Shown piece by piece: positions 52,419 through 62,973 of a DNA stretch of 64,000 nt. Position numbers and translations under genes: made by a program. The DNA is from Pseudomonas farris. GTDB taxonomy: Bacteria > Pseudomonadota > Gammaproteobacteria > Pseudomonadales > Pseudomonadaceae. Every line of letters begins with the position of its first letter. Positions within the stretch are counted from its first letter, which is position 1. The stretch covers positions 113,513 to 177,512 of the forward strand of contig NZ_JAHSTV010000014.1 in assembly GCF_019145235.1 (NCBI RefSeq). The letters are read 5' to 3'. The notes under the pieces are model-generated. The model was not told the DNA's origin, ran no database searches, and was given only the letters and a program-made list of their open reading frames with translations.

Positions 52419-52495
52419 TGGTGTCCCAGGGCAGGTTCGAACTGCCAACCTTCCCCTTAGGAGGGGGATGCTCTATCCAATTGAGCTACTGAGAC
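52419..52495 (-). tRNA. tRNA-Arg (anticodon CCT)
   Basis: On the minus strand GTCTCAG pairs with CTGGGAC, followed by A and an encoded CCA. The anticodon arm is TCCCC-CTCCTAA-GGGGA, anticodon CCT (reads AGG), and the T arm GGCAG-TTCGAAC-CTGCC is perfect. 77 bases. Confidence 0.93.
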
Positions 52496-52655
52496 ACAAG
52501 TCGCCCCGCAAGGAATGCGGAGCGATGGACGGCGTGCATGTTAACGGGCAGGCCGGCTTTTGTCATGTCGTCCGTAGGGCTTTTTAAGTGTAGGCAGACG
52601 CCTCCGGCAGCGTGGCTTTGTTTACCGTGCAAATTGCATCACCGCAAAATGCCAT

Positions 52656-52672
52656 CATTGCAAAATGCAATG
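52656..52672. promoter_or_regulatory. Palindrome CATTGCA-AAA-TGCAATG before two small genes
   Basis: Perfect 7-base arms with a 3-base centre, in an AT-rich 150-bp stretch. A nearby GCAAATTGCA half-copy is at 52629-52638. It lies 115 bp upstream of the 77-residue gene and could be an operator; no known regulator is suggested. Confidence 0.45.
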
Positions 52673-52786
52673 CAACCAGTTTGAAAAAATATCTTAATTC
52701 ATTGTTTTTAAAGGATTTAATAGCCGTTAAACTTTTGGCATGCGGGCTGCTTCGACTGTTCTCAACGAACACAGGAGTTCAGCCCC

Positions 52787-53020
52787 ATGAACAGCGCGCT
52801 TTTAATCGCGAACGCGGTCGCTTTGGCGGTTCTGTTGGGTTTTCATTTCTTCCCCGAAAACGACGCTACGACAATTGCTCAACGCATACCTCATTACCTG
52901 CAGCTGCAAAAAACGCCTCAATTGGCAGTCACAAACGATCAACGCAGTGTTGTCGGCCAAGAGGTGAGCCAGGAGACTGTTCAGCCGCGTACACACTCTT
53001 TCGAACGCTTGGTATTTTGA
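52787..53020 (+). CDS. Small single-pass membrane protein, unknown
   Basis: 77 residues, ATG 52787 with AGGAG at 52771-52775. One N-terminal hydrophobic helix (residues 4-21, ALLIANAVALAVLLGFHFF) and a soluble polar remainder. No recognisable domain. Twenty-two bases later the next small membrane gene begins, so they are probably one unit. Confidence 0.55.
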   Translation: MNSALLIANAVALAVLLGFHFFPENDATTIAQRIPHYLQLQKTPQLAVTNDQRSVVGQEVSQETVQPRTHSFERLVF

Positions 53021-53042
53021 ATCCCCCCATCAGGAGCACCGT

Positions 53043-53222
53043 ATGTCCAAATCAGCCGCAGGATTTTTCGTCCTCGCCTTACTGAGTGGCATCCTTCATC
53101 TGTCATTGGTCGAGGACACGGTCGTCACCCTGCCCCTGATTGCTTGCGGCGTGTTCGGTGCATTGTTCGTGTTGGCGCTGATCGCCGGGCGCAAGATCAA
53201 GTTCGATCCGGTGTTGCGCTGA
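53043..53222 (+). CDS. 59-residue membrane protein next to phnN (PA3371-like position)
   Basis: ATG 53043 behind AGGAGCACC. The sequence begins MSKSAAGFFVLALLSG and has two hydrophobic helices (about 7-22 and 30-50), ending in the basic GRKIKFDPVLR. Its 3' end overlaps the end of phnN by 26 bases, tail to tail. A small unknown protein occupies the same place beside the phosphonate cluster in P. aeruginosa (PA3371); correspondence is inferred from position. Confidence 0.6.
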   Translation: MSKSAAGFFVLALLSGILHLSLVEDTVVTLPLIACGVFGALFVLALIAGRKIKFDPVLR

Positions 53223-53769
53223 GGCTCAGCAGTTTCAGTAGATTGGCAACGGTGCCAGCAAGGTCGCCGGAGTTATCGAGTCGGCGGATCTGCAGATCAC
53301 CGATTGAATCATCAGCCGTAAACAGCGCATTACGGCGCAGTCTTGCTTCAATTTCTGCCGGGCTCTCACGCCCCCGCCGTAGCAGACGCTCGCGCAGGGC
53401 TTCATCCTTGACCGTCAACAACACCGGCAATAGCGTGGGATAGCGCTGTTGCGCTTCTGCCAGGTGCCCGCGAGAACCGTTGATCAACACATTGCGACCG
53501 TCCGCGAGCCATTGGTCTATGCGCACAGGAATACCGTAACTCAGCCCATTGGCTTGCCACGACAATGCAAAATCCCCTTTGGCTCTGCGTCGCTCGAACT
53601 CTTCGCGGGAAACCTCGATGGCGTCTTCACCCACGGACTCCGCCGAGCGCGTGATAACGCGGCGCACGACTTCACAATTGCCTGCGCGCAACGGCCCGCG
53701 AGCGGCTTCGATGAGGCTGTCCTTGCCGGATCCCGAAGGCCCCATTAAATAAATCAGCCTGCCATCCAT
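53197..53769 (-). CDS. phnN: Ribose 1,5-bisphosphate phosphokinase PhnN
   Basis: 190 residues, ATG at 53767-53769 giving MDGRLIYLMGPSGSGKDSL, which aligns with E. coli PhnN; a GTG seven codons upstream is the alternative. The Walker A motif is GPSGSGKDS at residues 10-18. PhnN makes PRPP from ribose 1,5-bisphosphate in the carbon-phosphorus lyase pathway. No other phn gene is present in the window, so here it probably serves a PRPP side route. Confidence 0.9.
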   Translation of the reverse strand: MDGRLIYLMGPSGSGKDSLIEAARGPLRAGNCEVVRRVITRSAESVGEDAIEVSREEFERRRAKGDFALSWQANGLSYGIPVRIDQWLADGRNVLINGSRGHLAEAQQRYPTLLPVLLTVKDEALRERLLRRGRESPAEIEARLRRNALFTADDSIGDLQIRRLDNSGDLAGTVANLLKLLSLSATPDRT

Positions 53770-54156
53770 CCTGAAATTATCCCGCGCCACGTGCCCACAC
53801 TAGTAAATCGGCCATTTGCCACTATCCTGTATAAGGTAAGGAACAAGGATCGAATCCGCATAGCATGCACCTTCAGGCGTCTTCGGGCATCACCTGTCGG
53901 GCAAGAGGACGCGGTTCAGCGATACGGACTCATGGATTATTTTCAAACCAGTCCGCATTTCTGATAATAGGTGCTGGCATTAAGCCTTTACCCAGATCAA
54001 TATTTGTCACAGAATTGACGCCAATGATCTGGCTAATTTGAGGCATGATGCGCGCCTCTATCAATTCAGGTTGAACATTTGGCCGGAGTGCTTGTCCTAT
54101 CTGACATCCTGCGGCCTATCCCGAGAACCGCTCCCCTGAACTAACCGGTTAAATAT
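53770..54156. other. 387-bp gap between phnN and amrZ
   Basis: Contains a possible short minus-strand reading frame (53930-54046) and the amrZ promoter region. The palindrome AACCGGTT at 54140-54147 and TTAAATATATG lead into the amrZ start. No AlgU-type promoter of correct spacing was found. Confidence 0.45.
53930..54046 (-). CDS. Possible 38-residue peptide or gene remnant upstream of amrZ
   Basis: ATG 54044-54046, with GAGG eight bases before, gives MPQISQIIGVNSVTNIDLGK... ending WFENNP-stop. The frame is open for 19 codons upstream of this ATG and for 18 codons beyond the TGA (VRIAEPRPLARQVMPEDA), and the residue composition is protein-like throughout. It could be a small protein or a decayed gene with one nonsense codon. 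I do not recognise it. Confidence 0.3.
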   Translation of the reverse strand: MPQISQIIGVNSVTNIDLGKGLMPAPIIRNADWFENNP

Positions 54157-54483
54157 ATGCGCCCATTGAAACAGGCAATTTATTCCAGCCGTACGGCTGA
54201 CAAGTTCGTCGTACGTCTGCCAGACGGAATGCGTGAACGCATTGCCGAGGTGGCTCGCAATCATCATCGCAGCATGAACTCCGAAATCATCGCGCGCCTT
54301 GAGCAGAGCCTTATTCAGGAAGGCGCGTTGGGTGAAGAATTGAGCATGCGCCTGGACAGCCCCGAGCTGTCATTGCATGAACGCGAACTGCTGCAACGCT
54401 TCCGCCAACTCTCCCACCGTCAGCAAAACGCTCTGGTTTCGCTGATCGCCCATGACGCCGAAATGGCCGCAGACGCTTCCTGA
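54157..54483 (+). CDS. amrZ: Ribbon-helix-helix regulator AmrZ (AlgZ)
   Basis: 108 residues. The DNA-binding ribbon DKFVVRLPDGMRERIAEVARNHHRSMNSEIIARLEQSL and the C-terminal tetramerisation part SPELSLHERELLQRFRQLSHRQQNALVSLIAH match P. aeruginosa AmrZ almost throughout. AmrZ represses or activates motility, alginate and c-di-GMP genes. No clear ribosome binding site precedes ATG 54157, which is unusual. It is followed by two terminators. Confidence 0.95.
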   Translation: MRPLKQAIYSSRTADKFVVRLPDGMRERIAEVARNHHRSMNSEIIARLEQSLIQEGALGEELSMRLDSPELSLHERELLQRFRQLSHRQQNALVSLIAHDAEMAADAS

Positions 54484-54499
54484 TTTATCCCGAAAGCTC

Positions 54500-54528
54500 A
54501 AGCCAGCGTAATTGCTGGCTTTTTTTTG
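54500..54528 (+). terminator. Terminator of amrZ
   Basis: AAGCCAGC-GTAATT-GCTGGCTT followed by T8, 17 bases after the amrZ stop. Confidence 0.93.
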
Positions 54529-54542
54529 CCTGAAATTTGGCT

Positions 54543-54575
54543 AAAAAAAACCCGCCGATCAGGCGGGTTGTTTTT
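54543..54575 (-). terminator. Terminator of mgtE
   Basis: AACCCGCC-GATCA-GGCGGGTT with A8 on the left (T8 on the minus strand) and a T6 run on the right; 13 bases after the mgtE stop. Confidence 0.9.
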
Positions 54576-54587
54576 TGAAGCAGGATG

Positions 54588-56030
54588 TTAAAGCAGGAAA
54601 ATCGTCGCCAGCCCGAGAAATATGAAAAAGCCACCGCTGTCGGTCATGGCAGTGATCATCACACTTGCACCCATTGCCGGGTCGCGCCCAAGCCGTGCCA
54701 GGGTCATCGGAATCAAAACCCCCATCAATGCGGCAAGCAACAGGTTAAGCGTCATGGCGGCGGTCATCACCACGCCCAGGGACCAACTGCCATAAAGCAG
54801 GTAGGCCACCACACCAATCACGCCGCCCCAGACCAGACCATTGATCAAACCGACCGCCAACTCCTTGCGCATCAGCCGCGATGTATTGCCGGTACTGACC
54901 TGATCCAGCGCCATGGCCCGAACGATCATGGTGATCGTCTGGTTACCCGAGTTGCCACCGATACCGGCAACGATCGGCATCAATGCCGCAAGTGCTACCA
55001 GTTTCTCGATAGAGCCTTCGAACAGGCCGATCACCCGGGATGCAATGAATGCAGTAATCAGGTTCACCGCCAGCCAGGCCCAACGGTTGCGCAGGGATTT
55101 CCAGACTGACGCGAAAATATCTTCTTCTTCACGCAGACCCGCCATGTTGAGAACTTCGTTTTCGCTCTCTTCACGAATCAGGTCGACCATTTCATCGATG
55201 GTCAGACGACCGATCAGCTTGCCGTTCTTGTCGACCACGGGGGCCGAGATCAAGTCATAACGCTCGAATGCTTGAGCGGCCTCGTAAGCGTCTTCGTCCG
55301 GATGAAAACTCACCGGGTCGCTGGCCATGACTTCCGATACTTGCTTTTCCGGGTCGTTGACCAGCAGACGCTTGATCGGCAACACGCCCTTGAGCACGCC
55401 GTCGTAATCGACCACGAACAGTTTGTCAGTGTGGCTCGGCAGCTCCTTGAGACGGCGCAGGTAACGCAAAACCACTTCGAGACTGACATCCTCACGGATG
55501 GTCACCATCTCGAAGTCCATCAGCGCACCGACTTGCTCCTCGTCATAGGACAACGCGGAGCGGACGCGCTCACGCTGTTGACCATCGAGGGTTTCCATCA
55601 GCTCGTGGACGACGTCTCGCGGCAGCTCGGAGGCCAGGTCAGCGAGTTCGTCGGCATCCATGTCCTTGGCCGCTGCCAGGAGCTCGTGATCGTCCATGTC
55701 GGCGATCAGGGTTTCACGAACCGAATCGGATACTTCGAGCAGAATGTCGCCGTCACGATCGGCCTTGACCAATTGCCAGACCGTCAGGCGATCGTCCAGC
55801 GGCAAGGCTTCAAGGATGTAGGCAACGTCGGCGGAGTGCAGATCATCGAGCTTGCGCTGCAACTCGACGAGGTTTTGCCGGTGAACCAGGTTCTCGACCC
55901 GGTCGTGATGCGGACCTTCCTGGCGATGAGTCAGGTCTTCGACCACCCGCTGGCGCTGCAGCAGCTCAACGACTTGAGCGAGGCGGTCCTGCAAGCTTTC
56001 CTGCGTTTTCTTTACTTCAACTTCAGACAT
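54588..56030 (-). CDS. mgtE: Magnesium transporter MgtE
   Basis: 480 residues from ATG 56030 (MSEVEVKKTQESL). Order: helical N domain (about 30-165), paired CBS domains (165-300) that sense Mg2+, a linker helix, and five membrane helices with the selectivity motif GIGGNSGNQTITMIVRA. It moves Mg2+ into the cell. In P. aeruginosa MgtE also represses type III secretion. Position near rsmA and the tRNA genes is conserved. Confidence 0.94.
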   Translation of the reverse strand: MSEVEVKKTQESLQDRLAQVVELLQRQRVVEDLTHRQEGPHHDRVENLVHRQNLVELQRKLDDLHSADVAYILEALPLDDRLTVWQLVKADRDGDILLEVSDSVRETLIADMDDHELLAAAKDMDADELADLASELPRDVVHELMETLDGQQRERVRSALSYDEEQVGALMDFEMVTIREDVSLEVVLRYLRRLKELPSHTDKLFVVDYDGVLKGVLPIKRLLVNDPEKQVSEVMASDPVSFHPDEDAYEAAQAFERYDLISAPVVDKNGKLIGRLTIDEMVDLIREESENEVLNMAGLREEEDIFASVWKSLRNRWAWLAVNLITAFIASRVIGLFEGSIEKLVALAALMPIVAGIGGNSGNQTITMIVRAMALDQVSTGNTSRLMRKELAVGLINGLVWGGVIGVVAYLLYGSWSLGVVMTAAMTLNLLLAALMGVLIPMTLARLGRDPAMGASVMITAMTDSGGFFIFLGLATIFLL

Positions 56031-56351
56031 AGGCGAACTCCACTCCCAGCAGCGGGGCACGCCGGAAGGATCAATCAGTCAATTCATGATTGGAAAAACG
56101 GGGTACTGAGTAACTACTGGGTAAGTCCATGGAGGTATTCCACAAGCCCCGGCGGGGCTGACGGGCGCAATGATAACACCGCCTGACGGTTTTAAACGTT
56201 AAAAAATCACGGCTGAAACAAGTGCTTGCGAGACAAACTTGAGCGCCATCCTGATCCATAAAACTGCGACGACTTATTCTGAAAAGAAAACACACTGCCG
56301 CCTGAAAATGTAATGACTACCCTTGATGGAGACCGTCATGGAGGACGTCGA
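56031..56351. other. 321-bp gap between mgtE and the DUF4124-like gene
   Basis: Divergent promoter region. A GC hairpin AGCCCC-GGC-GGGGCT lies at 56146-56160 in the leader of mgtE, where Mg2+-responsive control might be sought; no known Mg2+ riboswitch core (M-box) was recognised. No gene seen. Confidence 0.45.
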
Positions 56352-56867
56352 ATGCCATCGATTGCTCGTTATTTACTTGCTGCCCTGCTCTGCCTGCCGC
56401 CCCAGGCGCTCGCCACGACCGTTCACCGGTGCGAAGCCGCCAATGGGCACATTACCTTCACGACCTTGAGCTGTACGGCCGGAGAAAGCCTCTCACTTCA
56501 GGACGTACACACGTTTTTGCCGGGCAGCGCGACGCCCCTGATGCCAGAAGCCGAGTTTCGCGAAACACCAGGTAAGAAATTCCAAAGGAGAGAACCGACA
56601 ATCGTTGGTCCGTCCGAGGGCAAATGTGGAAATCTGCTCAGCGCGAAGGAACGCCGCATAGCGATCATCAATCAGCGGGTCGTTGCCGGCATGAGTCAGC
56701 AGGACGTCGAAAGCGCTCTCGGCAAGCCCGACAAGATCAACACCCGCAATTCCGCCACAAGCTATCGCTACGACAACAAGCGCGGGCGAAGTGCTCATAT
56801 CGAGTTCGACGAGAAAGGTTGTACCAAAGGAAAAGCCAAATCGCAGACGGCAAAAAGCCCGCGTTAA
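56352..56867 (+). CDS. Secreted DUF4124-like protein with a BamE-like tail
   Basis: 171 residues from ATG 56352. A signal peptide ends in ALAT; then TVHRCEAANGHITFTTLSC resembles the DUF4124 start, where two Cys could pair. The C-terminal third (VAGMSQQDVESALGKPDKINTRN...SYRYD) has the helix-turn pattern of SmpA/OmlA (BamE-like) domains. Probably periplasmic; function unknown. Its stop codon lies within the terminator stem. Confidence 0.7.
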   Translation: MPSIARYLLAALLCLPPQALATTVHRCEAANGHITFTTLSCTAGESLSLQDVHTFLPGSATPLMPEAEFRETPGKKFQRREPTIVGPSEGKCGNLLSAKERRIAIINQRVVAGMSQQDVESALGKPDKINTRNSATSYRYDNKRGRSAHIEFDEKGCTKGKAKSQTAKSPR

Positions 56868-56880
56868 ACGCGGGCTTTTT
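56852..56880. terminator. Symmetrical terminator
   Basis: AAAAAGCCCGCG-TTAAA-CGCGGGCTTTTT. It ends the DUF4124-like gene and, from the other side, the tRNA/rsmA transcript. Confidence 0.92.
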
Positions 56881-56886
56881 GGTGTT

Positions 56887-56963
56887 TGGTGCACTCGACA
56901 GGATTCGAACCTGTGACCGCTCGGTTCGTAGCCGAGTACTCTATCCAGCTGAGCTACGAGTGC
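56887..56963 (-). tRNA. tRNA-Arg (anticodon ACG), copy 1
   Basis: Acceptor GCACTCG/CGAGTGC, encoded ACCA, anticodon arm CTCGG-CTACGAA-CCGAG with anticodon ACG (reads CGU after inosine change). 77 bases including CCA. Confidence 0.95.
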
Positions 56964-57034
56964 ATTTGTGTTTTTATACCAGATCACAACTGGTTGAAGC
57001 CAAGTTATTCACATTACTGCAAACAACTCTTAAA

Positions 57035-57111
57035 TGGTGCACTCGACAGGATTCGAACCTGTGACCGCTCGGTTCGTAGCCGAGTACTCTATCCAGCTGA
57101 GCTACGAGTGC
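57035..57111 (-). tRNA. tRNA-Arg (anticodon ACG), copy 2
   Basis: Identical in sequence to copy 1, 71 bases away. Tandem copies after rsmA are typical of Pseudomonas. Confidence 0.95.
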
Positions 57112-57219
57112 ATTTGTTGCCGCGCATTATAGGCCGTTGAATCTTTTTGTAAAGCGCTTTTTTCTAGTAATTTCAACAACTTACCGAAGAAGCCAGATTA
57201 CAACGTACTACGCAAATAA

Positions 57220-57310
57220 TGGCGGAGAACGGGGGATTCGAACCCCCGACACCCTTTTGAGGTGTACTCCCTTAGCAGGGGAGCGCCTTCGGCCACTCGG
57301 CCAGCTCTCC
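57220..57310 (-). tRNA. tRNA-Ser (anticodon GCT)
   Basis: Acceptor GGAGAGC/GTTCTCC with one G-T pair, discriminator G and encoded CCA; anticodon arm CTCCC-CTGCTAA-GGGAG (GCT, reads AGC/AGU); long variable arm as expected for serine. 91 bases. Confidence 0.95.
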
Positions 57311-57372
57311 GCAACACGGGGCGTATCTTAACCAACCTTTTCCCCGTTTGCAAACATAAAAAACGATAAAAA

Positions 57373-57561
57373 TTAATGGCTTGGTTCTTCGTCCTTCTCT
57401 TTCTTTATACGCAGGTAAATTTCTTCACGGTGCACAGCAACCTCTTTCGGGGCATTGACACCGATACGCACTTGATTTCCTTTAACGCCGAGCACGGTCA
57501 CAGTGATTTCGCCATCACCAATAATCAGGCTTTCTGCGCACCGACGAGTCAGAATCAGCAT
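57373..57561 (-). CDS. rsmA: Carbon storage regulator RsmA (CsrA)
   Basis: 62 residues from ATG 57561 with AGGAG. MLILTRRCAESLIIGDGEITVTVLGVKGNQVRIGVNAPKEVAVHREEIY is the CsrA fold, with Arg44 in the RNA-binding edge (VHREEI). It represses translation by binding GGA hairpins and is titrated by the Gac-controlled small RNAs. lysC upstream on the same strand and the tRNA genes downstream reproduce the P. aeruginosa order. Confidence 0.97.
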   Translation of the reverse strand: MLILTRRCAESLIIGDGEITVTVLGVKGNQVRIGVNAPKEVAVHREEIYLRIKKEKDEEPSH

Positions 57562-57702
57562 ACCTTTCTCCTCACGCATTTCATTTCAGGGACAACAGTC
57601 TGCAAAAAAAAGGCATTCGACCTACAACCAGAACGATCGCAGCCCTACATGCCTGAGTATTGACTAGCGCGGGCAAAAGAACAGCTTTGGGCCGCGCCAT
57701 TC

Positions 57703-57736
57703 AAAAAAACAAAGGGCGCGGTCAGACCGCGCCCTT
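57703..57736 (-). terminator. Terminator of lysC
   Basis: AAGGGCGCGGTC-AGACCGCGCCCTT stem with A7 on the left, i.e. T7 on the minus strand. It separates lysC from rsmA, which then needs its own promoter within 57562-57702. Confidence 0.92.
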
Positions 57737-57747
57737 CGGGAAACGCA

Positions 57748-58989
57748 TTACTCGCCCTGTCGGGCCGGCGCATCCAGTTCGAAAGCCGTGTGCAGAGCGC
57801 GCACAGCCAGTTCCAGGTACTTCTCTTCGATCACCACGGATACTTTGATTTCCGACGTCGAGATCATCTGGATGTTGATGCTCTCTTTCGCCAGCGATTC
57901 GAACATACGGCTGGCCACGCCCGCATGGGAGCGCATGCCAACGCCGACGATCGAGACCTTGGCAATCTTGGTATCGCCAATGACTTCACGGGCACCGATC
58001 TCGCGAGCAGTGTTTTCCAGCACGGTTTGCGCCGCCTGGAAGTCATTGCGGTGCACGGTGAAGGTGAAGTCGGTGGTGTTATCGTGCGCAACGTTTTGCA
58101 CGATCATGTCGACTTCGATGTTCGCGGCACTGATCGGGCCGAGAATCTTGAACGCCACGCCCGGGGTGTCTGGCACGCCACGGATGGTCAGCTTGGCTTC
58201 ATCGCGGTTGAAAGCGATGCCGGAAATGATCGGCTGTTCCATGGTTTCCTCTTCATCAATAGTAATGAGGGTGCCCGGACCCTCCTTGAAGCTGTGCAGT
58301 ACGCGCAGCGGAACGTTGTACTTGCCGGCGAATTCCACCGCACGGATCTGCAACACCTTGGAACCGAGGCTGGCCATTTCCAGCATCTCTTCAAAGGTGA
58401 TTTTGTCCAGGCGCTGAGCCACGGACACCACACGCGGGTCGGTGGTGTAGACACCGTCGACGTCGGTGTAGATCTGGCATTCGTCAGCCTTCAGGGCCGC
58501 TGCCAGCGCCACGCCGGTGGTGTCGGAACCGCCACGACCGAGCGTGGTGATATTGCCGTGCTCGTCGACGCCCTGGAAACCGGCGACGACCACCACGCGA
58601 CCGGCCTTCAGGTCACCGCGAATCTTCTGGTCATCAATCTGTAAGATACGCGCTTTATTGTGCGCGCTATCCGTCAGAATCCGTACCTGATTGCCGGTGT
58701 ACGACACCGCTGGCACGCCGCGCTTGATCAGCGCCATGGCCAACAGTGCAATCGTCACCTGCTCACCGGTGGATACGATCACATCCAGCTCACGAGGAAC
58801 CGGCTGACCGTCGCCACTGATTTGCTTGGCCAGATCGATCAGACGGTTGGTTTCGCCGCTCATTGCAGACAGCACAACCACCAGGTCATCGCCCGCATCG
58901 CGGAATTTCTTAACCTTGTCGGCGACCTGCTCGATTCTCTCGACAGTGCCGACTGAGGTGCCTCCAAATTTCTGTACGATCAAAGCCAT
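57748..58989 (-). CDS. lysC: Aspartate kinase
   Basis: 413 residues. First step of lysine, threonine and methionine synthesis: ATP-dependent phosphorylation of aspartate. N-terminal KFGGTSVGT, the catalytic GRGGSDTTGVALAAALKA, and tandem ACT domains from about residue 265 (LTIRGVPDTPGVAFKIL, VSIVGVGMRSHAGVASRMF) that mediate feedback control. Start ATG 58989 (MALIVQKFGG) with GAGG upstream. Confidence 0.96.
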   Translation of the reverse strand: MALIVQKFGGTSVGTVERIEQVADKVKKFRDAGDDLVVVLSAMSGETNRLIDLAKQISGDGQPVPRELDVIVSTGEQVTIALLAMALIKRGVPAVSYTGNQVRILTDSAHNKARILQIDDQKIRGDLKAGRVVVVAGFQGVDEHGNITTLGRGGSDTTGVALAAALKADECQIYTDVDGVYTTDPRVVSVAQRLDKITFEEMLEMASLGSKVLQIRAVEFAGKYNVPLRVLHSFKEGPGTLITIDEEETMEQPIISGIAFNRDEAKLTIRGVPDTPGVAFKILGPISAANIEVDMIVQNVAHDNTTDFTFTVHRNDFQAAQTVLENTAREIGAREVIGDTKIAKVSIVGVGMRSHAGVASRMFESLAKESINIQMISTSEIKVSVVIEEKYLELAVRALHTAFELDAPARQGE

Positions 58990-59079
58990 TTCAAAGCCGC
59001 CTCTGCCCATGAAGGGCGCCCAATAATCACTCAAACAGCGTTCTGGCCCGCCACTAGACCGCGGGCCAGAAACACTGCC

Positions 59080-61701
<2,622 letters not shown>

Positions 61702-61847
61702 TAGGTTCTTCCACGGAGGCTGCGGCCAAAGGCCTGTTCGAAACGTCAACAGACGAAGCGACGGCAAAGGGCCGCATTATATCGGCCCTGCGCGCGGGGT
61801 ACAGCGTGTTTATACGATAGAAACGGTCAATTGGACCGCTAACGCGA

Positions 61848-62852
61848 TCAGATGCGGGAAAAGTCGACGAATGTAGCGACGACCTGCTCGATTTGCGCAC
61901 GGCTGACGTCCATGTGCGTAACCATTCGCAGGCGACCGGCAGCGCTGAGCTTGATCCCGCGCGTCGCCGCGAAGGCCTTGATCGCGTCAGCCTTGTCGCC
62001 CATTTGCACGTAAACCATATTGGTCTGCACAGGCTCGACCTCATAGCCCGCCGCGCGCAAGCCTTCAGCCAGCTTTTGTGCGTTGGCATGGTCATCGGCC
62101 AAGCGCTGAATATTGTTATCCAGCGCATAAAGCCCTGCCGCGGCGAGAATCCCGGCCTGGCGCATGCCGCCGCCAACCATTTTGCGCAGACGCCGAGCCT
62201 TGGCGATCAACTCGACCGAGCCGCACAGCACCGAACCGATCGGCGCGCCCAGACCTTTGGACAGGCAGACCGAAACCGAATCGAAATGCTGAGTGATCTC
62301 CCGGGCGTCGACACCCAACTTGACCGCCGCGTTGTAGAGTCGCGCGCCATCCAGATGCAGCGCCAGACCGTTTTCAAGAGTGAAGCTGCGAGCCCGGGCC
62401 AGATATTCCAGCGGCAGAACCTTGCCCTGCATGGTGTTTTCCAGCGCCAGCAAACGGGTGCGGGCGAAGTGGAAGTCATCCGGTTTGATCGCGGCAGCGA
62501 CCTGCGCCAGGTCCAGCGACCCATCGGCCTGCACTTCCAGTGGCTGCGGCTGGATCGAACCGAGCACAGCCGCGCCGCCACCCTCGTATTTATAGGTGTG
62601 GGCCTGCTGACCGACAATGTATTCGTCACCGCGATCGCAGTGGGCCATCAGGCCAAGCAAGTTGCTCATGGTGCCCGTCGGCACGAACAGCGCAGCGGCA
62701 AAACCCAGTCGTTTTGCCAGTTCGGCCTCCAGGCGGTTGACCGTCGGATCTTCGCCATAAACGTCGTCACCGGTGGCCGCATTGGCCATCGCGTCGAGCA
62801 TCCCTGCGGTCGGTTGGGTGACGGTGTCGCTGCGAAGATCGATAACGCTCAT
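61848..62852 (-). CDS. ltaE: Low-specificity L-threonine aldolase
   Basis: 334 residues from ATG 62852 (MSVIDLRSDTVTQPTAGM). PLP-dependent; cleaves threonine or allo-threonine to glycine and acetaldehyde. The cofactor lysine is in VSVCLSKGLGAPIGS, with the Asp partner in LHLDGARLYNAA. Start chosen because the family begins at IDLRSDTVT. No gene shares its strand closely. Confidence 0.93.
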   Translation of the reverse strand: MSVIDLRSDTVTQPTAGMLDAMANAATGDDVYGEDPTVNRLEAELAKRLGFAAALFVPTGTMSNLLGLMAHCDRGDEYIVGQQAHTYKYEGGGAAVLGSIQPQPLEVQADGSLDLAQVAAAIKPDDFHFARTRLLALENTMQGKVLPLEYLARARSFTLENGLALHLDGARLYNAAVKLGVDAREITQHFDSVSVCLSKGLGAPIGSVLCGSVELIAKARRLRKMVGGGMRQAGILAAAGLYALDNNIQRLADDHANAQKLAEGLRAAGYEVEPVQTNMVYVQMGDKADAIKAFAATRGIKLSAAGRLRMVTHMDVSRAQIEQVVATFVDFSRI

Positions 62853-62973
62853 GAATCTGGCCTCGGTAAGCAGGGAAAATCCCTTTTGGATTGGAATTAC
62901 TGCGGTCATGTCGGCGAATAATCAAGCCTTGAACGAGGAAAAGGCACGTTACTCCTCGAGAAAGCACAATCCA

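Noticed and set aside
54070..54120. An AlgU-type promoter for amrZ (GAACAT ... TCTGA)
   Set aside because: The gap is about 21 bases where 16-17 are needed, and GAACAT departs from GAACTT.
57035..57111. tRNA-like open frames with recurrent 'GFEPVTARFVAEYSIQLSYECI' text
   Set aside because: They are read-throughs of the two identical tRNA-Arg genes and the tRNA-Ser gene, not proteins.
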